A stretch of DNA of 7,448 nt from Thiotrichaceae bacterium UBA973 (GTDB lineage: Bacteria > Pseudomonadota > Gammaproteobacteria > Eutrophobiales > Eutrophobiaceae), in the NCBI GenBank assembly GCA_002292815.1, contig DBBX01000004.1, positions 1,318 to 8,765 of the forward strand, given 5' to 3'. A program made the translations under genes and the position numbers. Below the pieces are notes generated by a model that was not told the origin of the DNA, did no database searches, and saw only the letters and a list, made by a program, of their open reading frames with translations. Shown here in pieces: positions 1 to 5,295 of this stretch. Numbering within the stretch: the stretch's first letter is position 1; each line of letters begins with the position of its first letter.

Positions 1-1
1 T

Positions 2-112
2 TCCTTTGCAGCATTAAACTCCTGCGAACAACAAGGCTTCTTCAAGCTGGATAAACCGAAGTTAAGGCAATCTTTGGTTGGGCTGGAAGAGAGTATTAAG
101 GGGTTTAATTGA
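2..112 (+). CDS. C-terminal end of an unrecognised protein (partial)
   Basis: An open frame enters from the left edge and ends at TGA 110-112, giving 36 residues that start SFAALNSCEQQGFF and end EESIKGFN. The mixed charged and hydrophobic composition looks like a real soluble C-terminus rather than random translation. The start lies outside the window and I do not recognise the family. No strong terminator follows; a short hairpin (GCACT, 6-base loop, AGTGC, 170-185) and a separate repeat stem-loop (125-151) lie between it and the convergent lipoprotein gene. It could be a chance frame, but an open frame reaching the edge with this composition favours a gene. Confidence 0.45.
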   Translation, partial: SFAALNSCEQQGFFKLDKPKLRQSLVGLEESIKGFN

Positions 113-124
113 TGTGCGATAAGA

Positions 125-151
125 AATCAATCGACACTGGCCCTATTGATT
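125..151 (+). repeat. 27-base stem-loop repeat, copy 1
   Basis: AATCAAT (125-131) and ATTGATT (145-151) pair around a 13-base loop CGACACTGGCCCT; A124 and T152 add one more pair. A second copy in opposite orientation sits at 5143-5169, matching at 24 of 27 positions with all differences in the loop. Conserved arms plus a variable loop suggest a dispersed palindromic repeat of the REP type. No transposase that might spread it is present. Confidence 0.6.
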
Positions 152-204
152 TAGTGTGTGGGTATTGGAGCACTCAATGAAGTGCCACTGACTTTGAATT
201 TTAA

Positions 205-864
205 TTAACAGTTGGTAATACTTTCTGACTCTATTTTTCTATTACGCCCATTTTCACCAGGAAAATCCGTAAACATAGCTGCTAACATTTCATCAAAAAC
301 TTCTACAAAAACGGAGCAAGGTCCTATGCTTTTTGCACGACCTTCATAAACTTTATTAGGTAAAGCCTCTTTTATGCTATCAGCATCAATTATATCTAAG
401 GCTATGGCTCTCGTGTATTCAGTCTGACTATTGGTACTGGTTCCGAAAACGCCATAAATAGGCATTGTGTAGCTTGTCGATATATAATTAACGTTTCCAG
501 CTATCCCGGTAGTTGTGATCATGCCTCCACCAGTCTGCCCATAAATAGGCGTAGTCACTATCGCTGTTTCTCCATTATCTATTCCGTAGGCCACTAATGC
601 TATAAATTGGGCATTGTTTGGATCTTGTTCGATGAAATATCCATTGTCAGCAAACTTTGCTTCAAATTTCTTTTTATATGCAGCCCACTCTAAAGAGTTA
701 TTGATGCCGGCATCAGATGCAACAACAGAGATAGTCCCTCTTGGGCTGTATTGGTCTGTATAGAATACGGTAACATTTGTCTGTATTAGGGGAGCGATAG
801 CACTACAGCCATATAATAACGTGATAAATAATAACGCTATTAATCGGCAACTATAAGATTTCAA
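205..864 (-). CDS. Outer-membrane or periplasmic lipoprotein of unknown function
   Basis: A 219-residue protein with a classic lipoprotein signal peptide: basic start MKSYSCR, hydrophobic core LIALLFITLL, and lipobox LYGC with the acylated Cys at about residue 20. The mature part has a mixed alpha/beta look, a Gly/Thr/Tyr-rich middle (PIYGQTGGGMITTTG and a second PIYGVFG) and a conserved-looking end (VYEGRAKSIGPC, then FTDFPGENGRN). The end recalls DUF4136-like lipoproteins, but I would not assign it firmly. The start is TTG (862-864): AGGAG lies 6 bases upstream (871-875) and the signal peptide begins immediately. Residue 21 is Ser rather than Asp, which by the usual rule favours sorting to the outer membrane. 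It is divergent from the phosphatase and its -10 TATAAT is at 931-936. Confidence 0.8.
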   Translation of the reverse strand: MKSYSCRLIALLFITLLYGCSAIAPLIQTNVTVFYTDQYSPRGTISVVASDAGINNSLEWAAYKKKFEAKFADNGYFIEQDPNNAQFIALVAYGIDNGETAIVTTPIYGQTGGGMITTTGIAGNVNYISTSYTMPIYGVFGTSTNSQTEYTRAIALDIIDADSIKEALPNKVYEGRAKSIGPCSVFVEVFDEMLAAMFTDFPGENGRNRKIESESITNC

Positions 865-909
865 TTGGTGCTCCTGTTCTAATCGTTTTCAAATGTAAAA
901 ACATGTTAT

Positions 910-938
910 TTCATAAAATTGAAATACGCTATTATAAG
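910..938 (+). promoter_or_regulatory. Candidate promoter of the SpoIIE-type phosphatase
   Basis: TTCATA (910-915) is followed after 17 bases by TATAAG (933-938), 4/6 and 5/6 matches to the sigma-70 consensus. The predicted transcript would start near 945, exactly at the AAAGGG/CCCTTT hairpin of the repeat before the ATG at 987. The assignment is by eye only. Confidence 0.35.
931..936 (-). promoter_or_regulatory. Candidate -10 box of the lipoprotein gene
   Basis: On the minus strand this reads TATAAT, a perfect sigma-70 -10 hexamer, about 67 bases before the TTG start. The -35 side is poor: upstream lies the GGGGACGTTACCC repeat, with nothing close to TTGACA at 16-18 bases. The box overlaps the candidate -10 of the divergent phosphatase gene, so the two promoters may compete. 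Confidence 0.4.
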
Positions 939-943
939 AACAA

Positions 944-968
944 TTAAAGGGTAACGTCCCCTTTTTCC
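944..968 (+). repeat. GGGGACG-type repeat, copy A (hairpin plus T run)
   Basis: AAAGGG (946-951) can pair with CCCTTT (959-964) over a 7-base loop, followed by more T residues. The core TAACGTCCCC (952-961) is identical to the inverted copy at 4960-4969 and matches 9 of 10 at 4344-4353. It sits in the predicted leader of the phosphatase gene, where such a hairpin could weaken read-through. Confidence 0.5.
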
Positions 969-986
969 ATACTATATACTTTTCAT

Positions 987-2390
987 ATGGCATACATATT
1001 TACCGACTTTCATTTACTTCGACTTAAAAGCGAGCATTTGCGCGCAAAAGGCATGCTGATAGTTTTAGCTGTTGTCTCCCTGATTGGTTTTTATACATTT
1101 TTCTTTGCGCCTGAATCAAAAATTGGTCTTGGGCGTTCGATACTTTATACCGTTTTTATATTTGCCTGTTTTGAGGCAATCTTTTTGCTTGTTGTTCGTA
1201 ATGCGATAAAAAAGAAAAAACGGATTATGAATTTCTTAAGATATTTTCAGTCAGTAGTGGAAGGTCTATTGCCTGTTGTCGCGATGGTGATCATTATGGA
1301 TGTAGCCGATAATCCATATACTATTTTAATATCTCCTGTATATGCTTTTATATTAATCATTGTTTCTGCATCGGCATTGCGTCTGACACCAAGCCTGACA
1401 TTAATTACAGGACTTCTTAGTGCTGTATGTTATTTGGCGTTGACGATAAGGGTACTGTATTTTGGTGACTTCCAGGTTCTTAATCCGCATCCGAATACTT
1501 TGTATCTGTTTATGTCGTTGATGTTATTCATTGCGGCAATTGTTATGTACTTTATTACGCTTGAGTTACGTTCTTATGTCGATGTCGCAGTAGAAGAAAT
1601 GGCGTTGCAGGATGAATTGAATCTGGCGAGCGAAGTCCAGAAAAACCTGTTGCCTTCACCTTTGCCTGAATTAAGGGGATATGATGTTGCTGCCTTTAGC
1701 ACGCCTGCCAGACATGCGGGTGGTGATTATTATGATTTAGTTACGCCAGATCCTGAGCAGACGATTTTTATGCTGGCTGATGTCTCTGGGCATGGTATTG
1801 GCCCGGCACTGTTGACGGTATCGAGTCGCGCTTATTTCCGGGCAATATTGGGAGAACATCAAAAGATTTCAGAAATCATTCAACGTGTGAATCAGTTGTT
1901 ATCAAATGATTTGCGTTCTGGACAATTTGTTACGTTGACGGCACTGGTTTTATGTATGAATACACACACGGCAAAGTATTTTTCTGCCGGGCATGGCCCA
2001 ACCCTGGTTATTCGTAAACAGGACGGTACGGTCGAAAATCTGGAAGCTCAATCGATTCCTTTAGGTATTGATACCCCTTTAAACATGGACCCGCCAATTA
2101 AATTTGCGCTTGTGCCGGGTGATATCGTTGCAATGTTTTCTGATGGTTGTTACGAAGGGAAGAATGATGAAGGTGAAGCTTTTGGACTGGAAAGATTGGT
2201 CGCTTTGTTAAAAGAAAATCAGGATAAATCTGTTGAAGAAATTATAAATCATTTACAGAAAGCGATTACCACTTTCACCGGACGCGAATCTCAAGTCGAT
2301 GACATGACGATGCTGTTATTAAAACGGTTGCCTGAAGAAGATAAGAATAGGGGACAGGTCGATACTGGCGTCGTGCCTTTATCAACATAA
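987..2390 (+). CDS. Membrane-anchored SpoIIE/RsbU-type PP2C serine phosphatase
   Basis: A 467-residue protein with two parts. Residues 24-192 hold about six hydrophobic segments (near 24-40, 52-71, 90-106, 112-130, 134-155, 172-192), forming a membrane module with no recognised sensor domain. A short linker, EEMALQDELNLASEVQKNLL (203-222), has the heptad look and the Q-x-x-LLP signature of RsbU-like linkers. The phosphatase domain runs from about 225 to 447 and keeps the metal-binding motifs GGDYYD (245-250), ADVSGHG (264-270), SDG (385-387) and DDMT (438-441), so it should be active. Such enzymes usually dephosphorylate a STAS-domain anti-anti-sigma protein in a partner-switching pathway; no STAS or kinase gene is in the window. 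The ATG at 987 has no clear ribosome binding site; the next Met (residue 23) would sit at the edge of the first membrane segment, so the longer form is preferred. The DNA is more AT-rich than the next operon. Confidence 0.9.
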   Translation: MAYIFTDFHLLRLKSEHLRAKGMLIVLAVVSLIGFYTFFFAPESKIGLGRSILYTVFIFACFEAIFLLVVRNAIKKKKRIMNFLRYFQSVVEGLLPVVAMVIIMDVADNPYTILISPVYAFILIIVSASALRLTPSLTLITGLLSAVCYLALTIRVLYFGDFQVLNPHPNTLYLFMSLMLFIAAIVMYFITLELRSYVDVAVEEMALQDELNLASEVQKNLLPSPLPELRGYDVAAFSTPARHAGGDYYDLVTPDPEQTIFMLADVSGHGIGPALLTVSSRAYFRAILGEHQKISEIIQRVNQLLSNDLRSGQFVTLTALVLCMNTHTAKYFSAGHGPTLVIRKQDGTVENLEAQSIPLGIDTPLNMDPPIKFALVPGDIVAMFSDGCYEGKNDEGEAFGLERLVALLKENQDKSVEEIINHLQKAITTFTGRESQVDDMTMLLLKRLPEEDKNRGQVDTGVVPLST

Positions 2391-2407
2391 GTATGTCCTT
2401 ATACTTA
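2388..2407 (+). other. Hairpin covering the phosphatase stop codon
   Basis: TAAGTAT (2388-2394) and ATACTTA (2401-2407) form a perfect 7-bp AT-rich stem with a 6-base loop. The left arm contains the TAA stop. It may protect the 3' end or simply be part of the terminator region; it lacks its own T run. Confidence 0.35.
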
Positions 2408-2434
2408 ACCACGGTGTTCTTACACAAAGAGTTA

Positions 2435-2468
2435 AGGATAACGCCCGTTTTCCTCGGTTTTCTTTTTT
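2435..2468 (+). terminator. Rho-independent terminator of the phosphatase gene, also repeat copy C
   Basis: AGGATAAC (2435-2442) pairs with GTTTTCCT (2447-2454) at 7 of 8 positions around GCCC, followed by a T-rich tract ending in six T (2463-2468). The position, about 45 bases after the stop, fits termination. The sequence resembles the repeats at 944-968 and 4336-4360 (shared pattern TTAAGGATA-CG-CCC-TTTTCCTC), so this terminator may be a member of that repeat family. Confidence 0.5.
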
Positions 2469-2523
2469 CCCGAATTTAGAGAGGCGAGCAGGGGATCAAT
2501 GCCTTAATTAATGGTATGGTTTT

Positions 2524-2542
2524 TCTAATGAATTTTATTAGA
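2524..2542. promoter_or_regulatory. Inverted repeat before the persulfide dioxygenase, possible operator
   Basis: TCTAAT (2524-2529) and ATTAGA (2537-2542) form a perfect dyad with a 7-base spacer, 10 bases before the ATG at 2553. Persulfide dioxygenase operons are often controlled by ArsR-type or CsoR-type persulfide sensors that bind AT-rich dyads, so an operator is plausible. It could also be a weak hairpin hindering translation. No regulator gene is in the window. Confidence 0.25.
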
Positions 2543-2552
2543 GTTATCCGCC

Positions 2553-3302
2553 ATGATATTTCGACAATTATTTGAAGAACTGAGTAGTACCTATACCTAT
2601 TTAATTGCCTGTGAAGAGACACGCCAGGCGGTATTGGTCGATCCGGTGTATCCCACCTCGGATCGAGATCTCTCTGTGTTGCATGAGCTGGATCTGACGC
2701 TGATTTATACGATTGAGACCCATATTCATGCTGACCATATCACCTCGGCATTGAAGTTAAAGAAGGATGCCGGTAGCAAGATGATCTTTCCGCTGATGTC
2801 TGAGTGTGAACGTACCGATCTCCGTTCTGAGGAAGGCAAACCAATCACGCTGGGGAGTGTCGTGATCAACCCGTTGTATACGCCCGGCCATACCGATGAC
2901 CATACCAGTTACCAGTTTAACGATCGGGTGCTGACCGGTGATGCGCTTTTGATTAACGGTTGTGGTCGTACTGATTTTCAAAACGGTGATGGTGAAGTGC
3001 TTTACCATAGCGTTCGCGAGAAACTGTTTGCCTTGCCGGATGATACGCTGGTGTATCCCGGGCATGATTATCGTCAGCATCGTGTCTCGTCCATCGTGCA
3101 GGAGAAGCAATTAAATCCACGTCTGGGAGGCAATCGCTCGTTGCCGGATTTTCTTAAGATCATGGATAACCTGAATCTCGACTATCCTAAATTTATTGAC
3201 CATGCGGTACCGGGGAACCAACAGGGCGGAATGTGCCCGGCGGATTTACCCGATAAATTCGATTCCTACTGTCACCAGATGACGGAAAGTCCTCAGGGTT
3301 AA
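2553..3302 (+). CDS. ETHE1-like persulfide dioxygenase (metallo-beta-lactamase fold)
   Basis: A 249-residue metallo-beta-lactamase-fold protein, close to the usual length of bacterial ETHE1-like enzymes. These use iron and oxygen to turn glutathione persulfide into sulfite and glutathione in the cytoplasm. The motifs in order are THIHADH (56-62), TPGHT (110-114), TGDALLINGCGRTDFQ (128-143) and YPGHDY (168-173). The expected iron ligands are present: His57, His113 and Asp130. GCGRTDFQ is the signature that separates persulfide dioxygenases from glyoxalase II. There is no rhodanese domain after the MBL domain, only a C-terminal tail including GNQQGGMCPADLP. The ATG at 2553 has no strong ribosome binding site, but the protein start fits the family. 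The next gene begins 3 bases after the stop, so the two are surely co-transcribed. The likely substrate is persulfide made from sulfide by an oxidoreductase encoded elsewhere. Confidence 0.9.
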   Translation: MIFRQLFEELSSTYTYLIACEETRQAVLVDPVYPTSDRDLSVLHELDLTLIYTIETHIHADHITSALKLKKDAGSKMIFPLMSECERTDLRSEEGKPITLGSVVINPLYTPGHTDDHTSYQFNDRVLTGDALLINGCGRTDFQNGDGEVLYHSVREKLFALPDDTLVYPGHDYRQHRVSSIVQEKQLNPRLGGNRSLPDFLKIMDNLNLDYPKFIDHAVPGNQQGGMCPADLPDKFDSYCHQMTESPQG

Positions 3303-3305
3303 ATC

Positions 3306-4124
3306 ATGCTCACTATTATCCTCGGCATACTGGTGGGGCTGGGACTGGGTCTAACCGGCGGTGGCGGTTCTTTGTTTGCCTTACCGTTATTGATTTATGT
3401 GTTGGCTGTGGAGCCGTTGATGGCGATTACAGTATCGCTCGCAGCGGTCACCGCGATGGCGAGCATGGGTGCGATTGAAGCGTTGCTCAACAAGATGGTC
3501 GAATGGCGCGTTGCCGTTATTCTGGCCGTCGGTGGTATGGTCACTGCCCCTTTTGGCGTGGCCTTGTCGCGGCAGGTTGATGAAGTTTTGATTCTCACCA
3601 GTTTCGCAATACTGATGTTATTGATTGCCGCATCGATGTGGTATCGCGTCATTAAACAGCCTGACGATGCTGCCGTGCTTAGGGTGAATTTTGATAAGAC
3701 GCAAGATGAATCGGGCGCCATATGTCGATTGGACAATAATCAACGTATCCGATTAACCGCACCTTGTAGTATCGTCTTGTTAGTCTGCGGTGGTGTGACC
3801 GGTATCCTCTCTGGATTCTTTGGCGTCGGCGGTGGTTTTTTAATTGTCCCGGCGTTAACGTTCGTCACGCAACTGAATATCCATCGGGCGGTGGCGTCTT
3901 CTTTATTGATCATCGCATTAATTGGACTCTCGGGTGTGGCGTCTGCCTTGTTACAGGGACGTCAAATAGAACTGGTGGTGACCGGCTTGTTCGTTATCGG
4001 CGGCTTGATCGGACTGTTTGCAGGCAGGTTAATGTCACGCCGCGCACCAGCAATTTTATTACAAAAAATCTTCGCGACCAGTATGGTGATTATTGCACTG
4101 GCGACCTTTTTTTTGAATTACTAG
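3306..4124 (+). CDS. TauE/SafE family sulfite/sulfonate permease
   Basis: A 272-residue inner-membrane protein of the TauE/SafE family. Two related glycine-rich halves are visible: ILVGLGLGLTGGGGSLFALPLL near the N-terminus and TGILSGFFGVGGGFLIVPALTF at about 164-187, each starting a set of hydrophobic segments, with a hydrophilic loop between (about 118-150). Members move sulfite, sulfoacetate, taurine-derived or other organosulfur anions, mostly outward. The ATG at 3306 is preceded by AGGG (3295-3298) with 7 bases between, lying inside the end of the dioxygenase gene, so translation is probably coupled. The pairing with a sulfite-producing enzyme suggests sulfite export; the substrate is inferred from context only. 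The GC content is similar to the dioxygenase and higher than in the flanking genes. Confidence 0.88.
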   Translation: MLTIILGILVGLGLGLTGGGGSLFALPLLIYVLAVEPLMAITVSLAAVTAMASMGAIEALLNKMVEWRVAVILAVGGMVTAPFGVALSRQVDEVLILTSFAILMLLIAASMWYRVIKQPDDAAVLRVNFDKTQDESGAICRLDNNQRIRLTAPCSIVLLVCGGVTGILSGFFGVGGGFLIVPALTFVTQLNIHRAVASSLLIIALIGLSGVASALLQGRQIELVVTGLFVIGGLIGLFAGRLMSRRAPAILLQKIFATSMVIIALATFFLNY

Positions 4125-4273
4125 GGCGGTGAAACTGGTCGCTTAAACTTCCTTAACAAGGCCGGCGATACCACATCGAGCAGAATGGCTTGATGCGTAC
4201 TGTGAAGGGAAATGTCGCAAGCAGTAATACATAAAGATAGGTCTTCATTGCTGAATATCATTGCATCTTGTAC

Positions 4274-4289
4274 ATAAAGGCGACGCTTC
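4274..4289 (+). repeat. 16-base direct repeat, copy 1
   Basis: ATAAAGGCGACGCTTC is identical to 5073-5088, same strand, 799 bases apart. Similarity continues to the right as TTTAA-TTGA. In this copy the repeat runs into an 11-pair stem (4287-4297 with 4304-4314, two G-T pairs, 6-base loop). The two copies bracket the DUF805 gene. Confidence 0.55.
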
Positions 4290-4314
4290 CGTTTAATTGA
4301 TTTATTAAGCGGAG
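4287..4314. other. Stem-loop joined to direct repeat copy 1
   Basis: TTCCGTTTAAT (4287-4297) pairs with ATTAAGCGGAG (4304-4314) over a 6-base loop, with two G-T pairs. No T run follows on either strand, so it is unlikely to be a simple terminator. It is about 160 bases past the TauE-like gene and may be part of a REP-like element. Confidence 0.4.
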
Positions 4315-4321
4315 TTGAATC

Positions 4322-4360
4322 AAGGGGATCAGAATTTAAAGGATATCGTCCCCTTTTCCT
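4322..4360 (+). repeat. GGGGACG-type repeat, copy B
   Basis: AAGGGGA (4322-4328) and TCCCCTT (4349-4355) form a 7-bp dyad over a 20-base loop. The right half (4336-4360) matches copy A at 944-968 closely: TTAAAGG, then CGTCCCCTTTT and CC. Copy C (2432-2455) is a looser match and copy D (4960-4969) is inverted. This is typical of dispersed intergenic palindromes. Confidence 0.5.
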
Positions 4361-4461
4361 CAGGGCTAACATCCACTATCAAGACCACCCTTTGTACGAC
4401 AAGAAGGGATAGCGTTGAACCACCACGCACGCCAACAAGGTCGGTAGTGATAAAGCACAAC

Positions 4462-4479
4462 GGCGAGCCGGAGCTCGCC
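4462..4479 (-). terminator. GC-rich hairpin after the DUF805 gene, probable terminator
   Basis: GGCGAGC (4462-4468) and GCTCGCC (4473-4479) form a perfect 7-bp stem with loop CGGA. It starts 24 bases downstream of the DUF805 stop on the minus strand, the right place for a terminator, but the tract after it on that strand (GTTGTGCTTT) is only weakly T-rich. An alternative outer pairing, ACGGCG with CGCCGT, is possible. Confidence 0.4.
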
Positions 4480-4503
4480 CGCCGTAGCATTATTTTAGGT
4501 AGT

Positions 4504-4848
4504 CTATTCCTTTGGGTTTGCGCCGTATTGGTTTTGTCCAGGAGTACTATCTAGAACCATAAAGACAAACAACACGAGAGCACCAATAAGTGGAATAAGG
4601 AATATGAACCACCACCAGCCGGTCCGGTCCGTATCATGAAGCCGTCGCACTCCTACAGCGATACTAGGAATGAGCACCGCTAAGCTATAAAGCATTCCAA
4701 GAACACCGGGGCTGCCAATCAGTGCTTCTATTACCCCGAGTACAATCAAGATGATTGTGTTGAACAAGATAAACATCCAATATTCTTTCCTTCTTGCTCG
4801 CCCGTTAAACTCGGCATATTTTTTCAATACGTCTAGATACCAATTCAT
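4504..4848 (-). CDS. DUF805 family inner-membrane protein
   Basis: A 114-residue protein with the marks of DUF805: N-terminal FNGRARRKEYWMF (14-26), central GVRRLHDTDRTGWWW (66-80) and end STPGQNQYGANP (101-112). Three or four hydrophobic segments are visible (near 25-42, 48-66, 79-100). The function of the family is unknown; members are small inner-membrane proteins common in proteobacteria and often found in accessory DNA, including integron cassettes. The length is complete. The ATG at 4846-4848 has AGGAG 6 bases upstream (4855-4859). It stands alone on the minus strand against sulfur genes on +, with its own promoter (4906-4934) and hairpin (4462-4479), inside a pair of direct repeats. 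Confidence 0.9.
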   Translation of the reverse strand: MNWYLDVLKKYAEFNGRARRKEYWMFILFNTIILIVLGVIEALIGSPGVLGMLYSLAVLIPSIAVGVRRLHDTDRTGWWWFIFLIPLIGALVLFVFMVLDSTPGQNQYGANPKE

Positions 4849-4905
4849 ACATTGCTCCTGTTTTTGCGTATGTTCCCAATGAACCGACCACTTGAATTGT
4901 CCATT

Positions 4906-4934
4906 ATTCTAGACTTTTTTACTAGCCGACTCAA
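4906..4934 (-). promoter_or_regulatory. Sigma-70-like promoter of the DUF805 gene
   Basis: Read on the minus strand, TTGAGT (4929-4934) and TAGAAT (4906-4911) are separated by exactly 17 bases, matching the -35 at 4/6 and the -10 at 5/6. Transcription would start near 4899, giving a leader of about 50 bases. Confidence 0.45.
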
Positions 4935-4959
4935 TCCAAGTATTTTGAGGAATATTAAT

Positions 4960-4969
4960 GGGGACGTTA
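4960..4969 (-). repeat. GGGGACG-type repeat, copy D (inverted core)
   Basis: GGGGACGTTA here is the exact reverse complement of TAACGTCCCC at 952-961 in copy A. Only the core is shared; the flanks differ (ATTAAT on the left, GCAG on the right). A 10-base match alone could be chance, but copies A and B support a family. Confidence 0.35.
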
Positions 4970-5009
4970 GCAGTAATTGATAGCATCAATCGAAGCGACA
5001 GCACTTTTG

Positions 5010-5144
5010 TTATTTGCTTGTTGTGACATACCTCCAAGTAAACTCATAAAATAGGCTGTCTATATCAACTGAATAAAGGCGACGCTTCTCTTTAAATTGA
5101 ATAATAGTGGGCAGGCCACGGTTTCCTTCAGAGTTTGAATGAAA
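5010..5144 (-). pseudogene. Possible remnant of a short coding sequence
   Basis: A minus-strand frame of 44 sense codons, ended by TAA at 5010-5012, has no start codon of its own and begins at a TGA (5145-5147) inside the stem-loop repeat. It reads like a protein tail: EGNRGLPTIIQFKEKRRLYS then VDIDSLFYEFTWRYVTTSK. The KRRLY part is encoded by the 16-base direct repeat and recurs in the same reading at copy 1 (KRKRRLYVQDAM). I do not recognise the family. It may be a decayed gene piece carried with the repeats, or a chance open frame. Confidence 0.25.
5073..5088 (+). repeat. 16-base direct repeat, copy 2
   Basis: ATAAAGGCGACGCTTC is identical to 4274-4289. The following bases, TCTTTAAATTGAATAAT, resemble those after copy 1 but do not form the strong stem seen there. 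It lies upstream of the DUF805 promoter, so the two copies enclose the whole DUF805 transcription unit. Confidence 0.55.
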
Positions 5145-5169
5145 TCAATAGGAGCATTGTCGATTGATT
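5143..5169 (-). repeat. 27-base stem-loop repeat, copy 2
   Basis: AATCAAT (5143-5149) and ATTGATT (5163-5169) pair over a 13-base loop which on the minus strand reads CGACAATGCTCCT. Compared with copy 1 at 125-151 (opposite orientation), both 7-base arms are identical and 10 of 13 loop bases match. Confidence 0.6.
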
Positions 5170-5196
5170 CTAAAAAATTGGTGGCTATGGATGGTT

Positions 5197-5225
5197 CTGA
5201 CAATGTTTATCTTACAGATAATACT
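5197..5225 (+). promoter_or_regulatory. Weak candidate promoter of the yeeE/yedE pair
   Basis: CTGACA (5197-5202, 5/6 to the -35 consensus) is followed after 17 bases by AATACT (5220-5225, 4/6). GATAAT (5217-5222) is a better -10 box but leaves only 14 bases of spacing. The leader to the ATG would be about 65 bases and is AT-rich, with a small dyad AATT-AC-AATT at about 5250-5259. Confidence 0.25.
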
Positions 5226-5295
5226 TATGTGTTTTTCGTTAGTATTTAATTACAATTAGTTCTTTTTGAAACATTAAAAATAATCAAAATCAAAA

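Larger units (their letters stand above)
4125..4503. other. Gene-poor repeat region between tauE-like and DUF805 genes
   Basis: No convincing gene lies in these 379 bases. They hold, in order: an unexplained stretch to about 4270, direct repeat copy 1 (4274-4289) running into a stem-loop (4287-4314), GGGGACG-type repeat copy B (4322-4360), more unassigned sequence, and a GC-rich hairpin (4462-4479) just after the DUF805 stop. A minus-strand frame of 83 codons ending at 4121 and a plus-strand frame at 4315-4554 are open but unlike known proteins, and both run across repeats. Confidence 0.5.
4860..5295. other. Gene-poor repeat region between DUF805 and yeeE-like genes
   Basis: These 436 bases hold no full gene. 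Contents in order: DUF805 promoter (4906-4934), inverted GGGGACG core (4960-4969), an open minus-strand stretch that may be a gene remnant (5010-5144), direct repeat copy 2 (5073-5088) inside it, stem-loop repeat copy 2 (5143-5169), and an AT-rich leader to the yeeE-like start at 5296. The last 120 bases include a possible promoter (CTGACA 5197-5202, AATACT 5220-5225). Confidence 0.5.

Noticed and set aside
2757..3110. Minus-strand frame inside the persulfide dioxygenase gene
   Set aside because: It is a shadow of a gene with clear family motifs on the plus strand.
4121..4372. 83-codon minus-strand frame
   Set aside because: It overlaps the end of the TauE-like gene, crosses two repeats, has no ribosome binding site and resembles no known protein.
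4360..4505. Integron-type attC site next to the DUF805 gene
   Set aside because: DUF805 genes do occur in integron cassettes and a GC hairpin is present, but no paired RYYYAAC / GTTRRRY core sites of the right spacing are seen; GTTAGCC-like pieces do not fit.
4315..4554. 79-codon plus-strand frame
   Set aside because: It runs through repeat B, the hairpin and the antisense end of DUF805; the composition looks random.
4967..5047. Minus-strand 26-residue frame starting MSLLGGMSQQANNK and ending in repeat D
   Set aside because: It is short, has no ribosome binding site and conflicts with the longer remnant frame; it could be a truncated gene start but cannot be supported.
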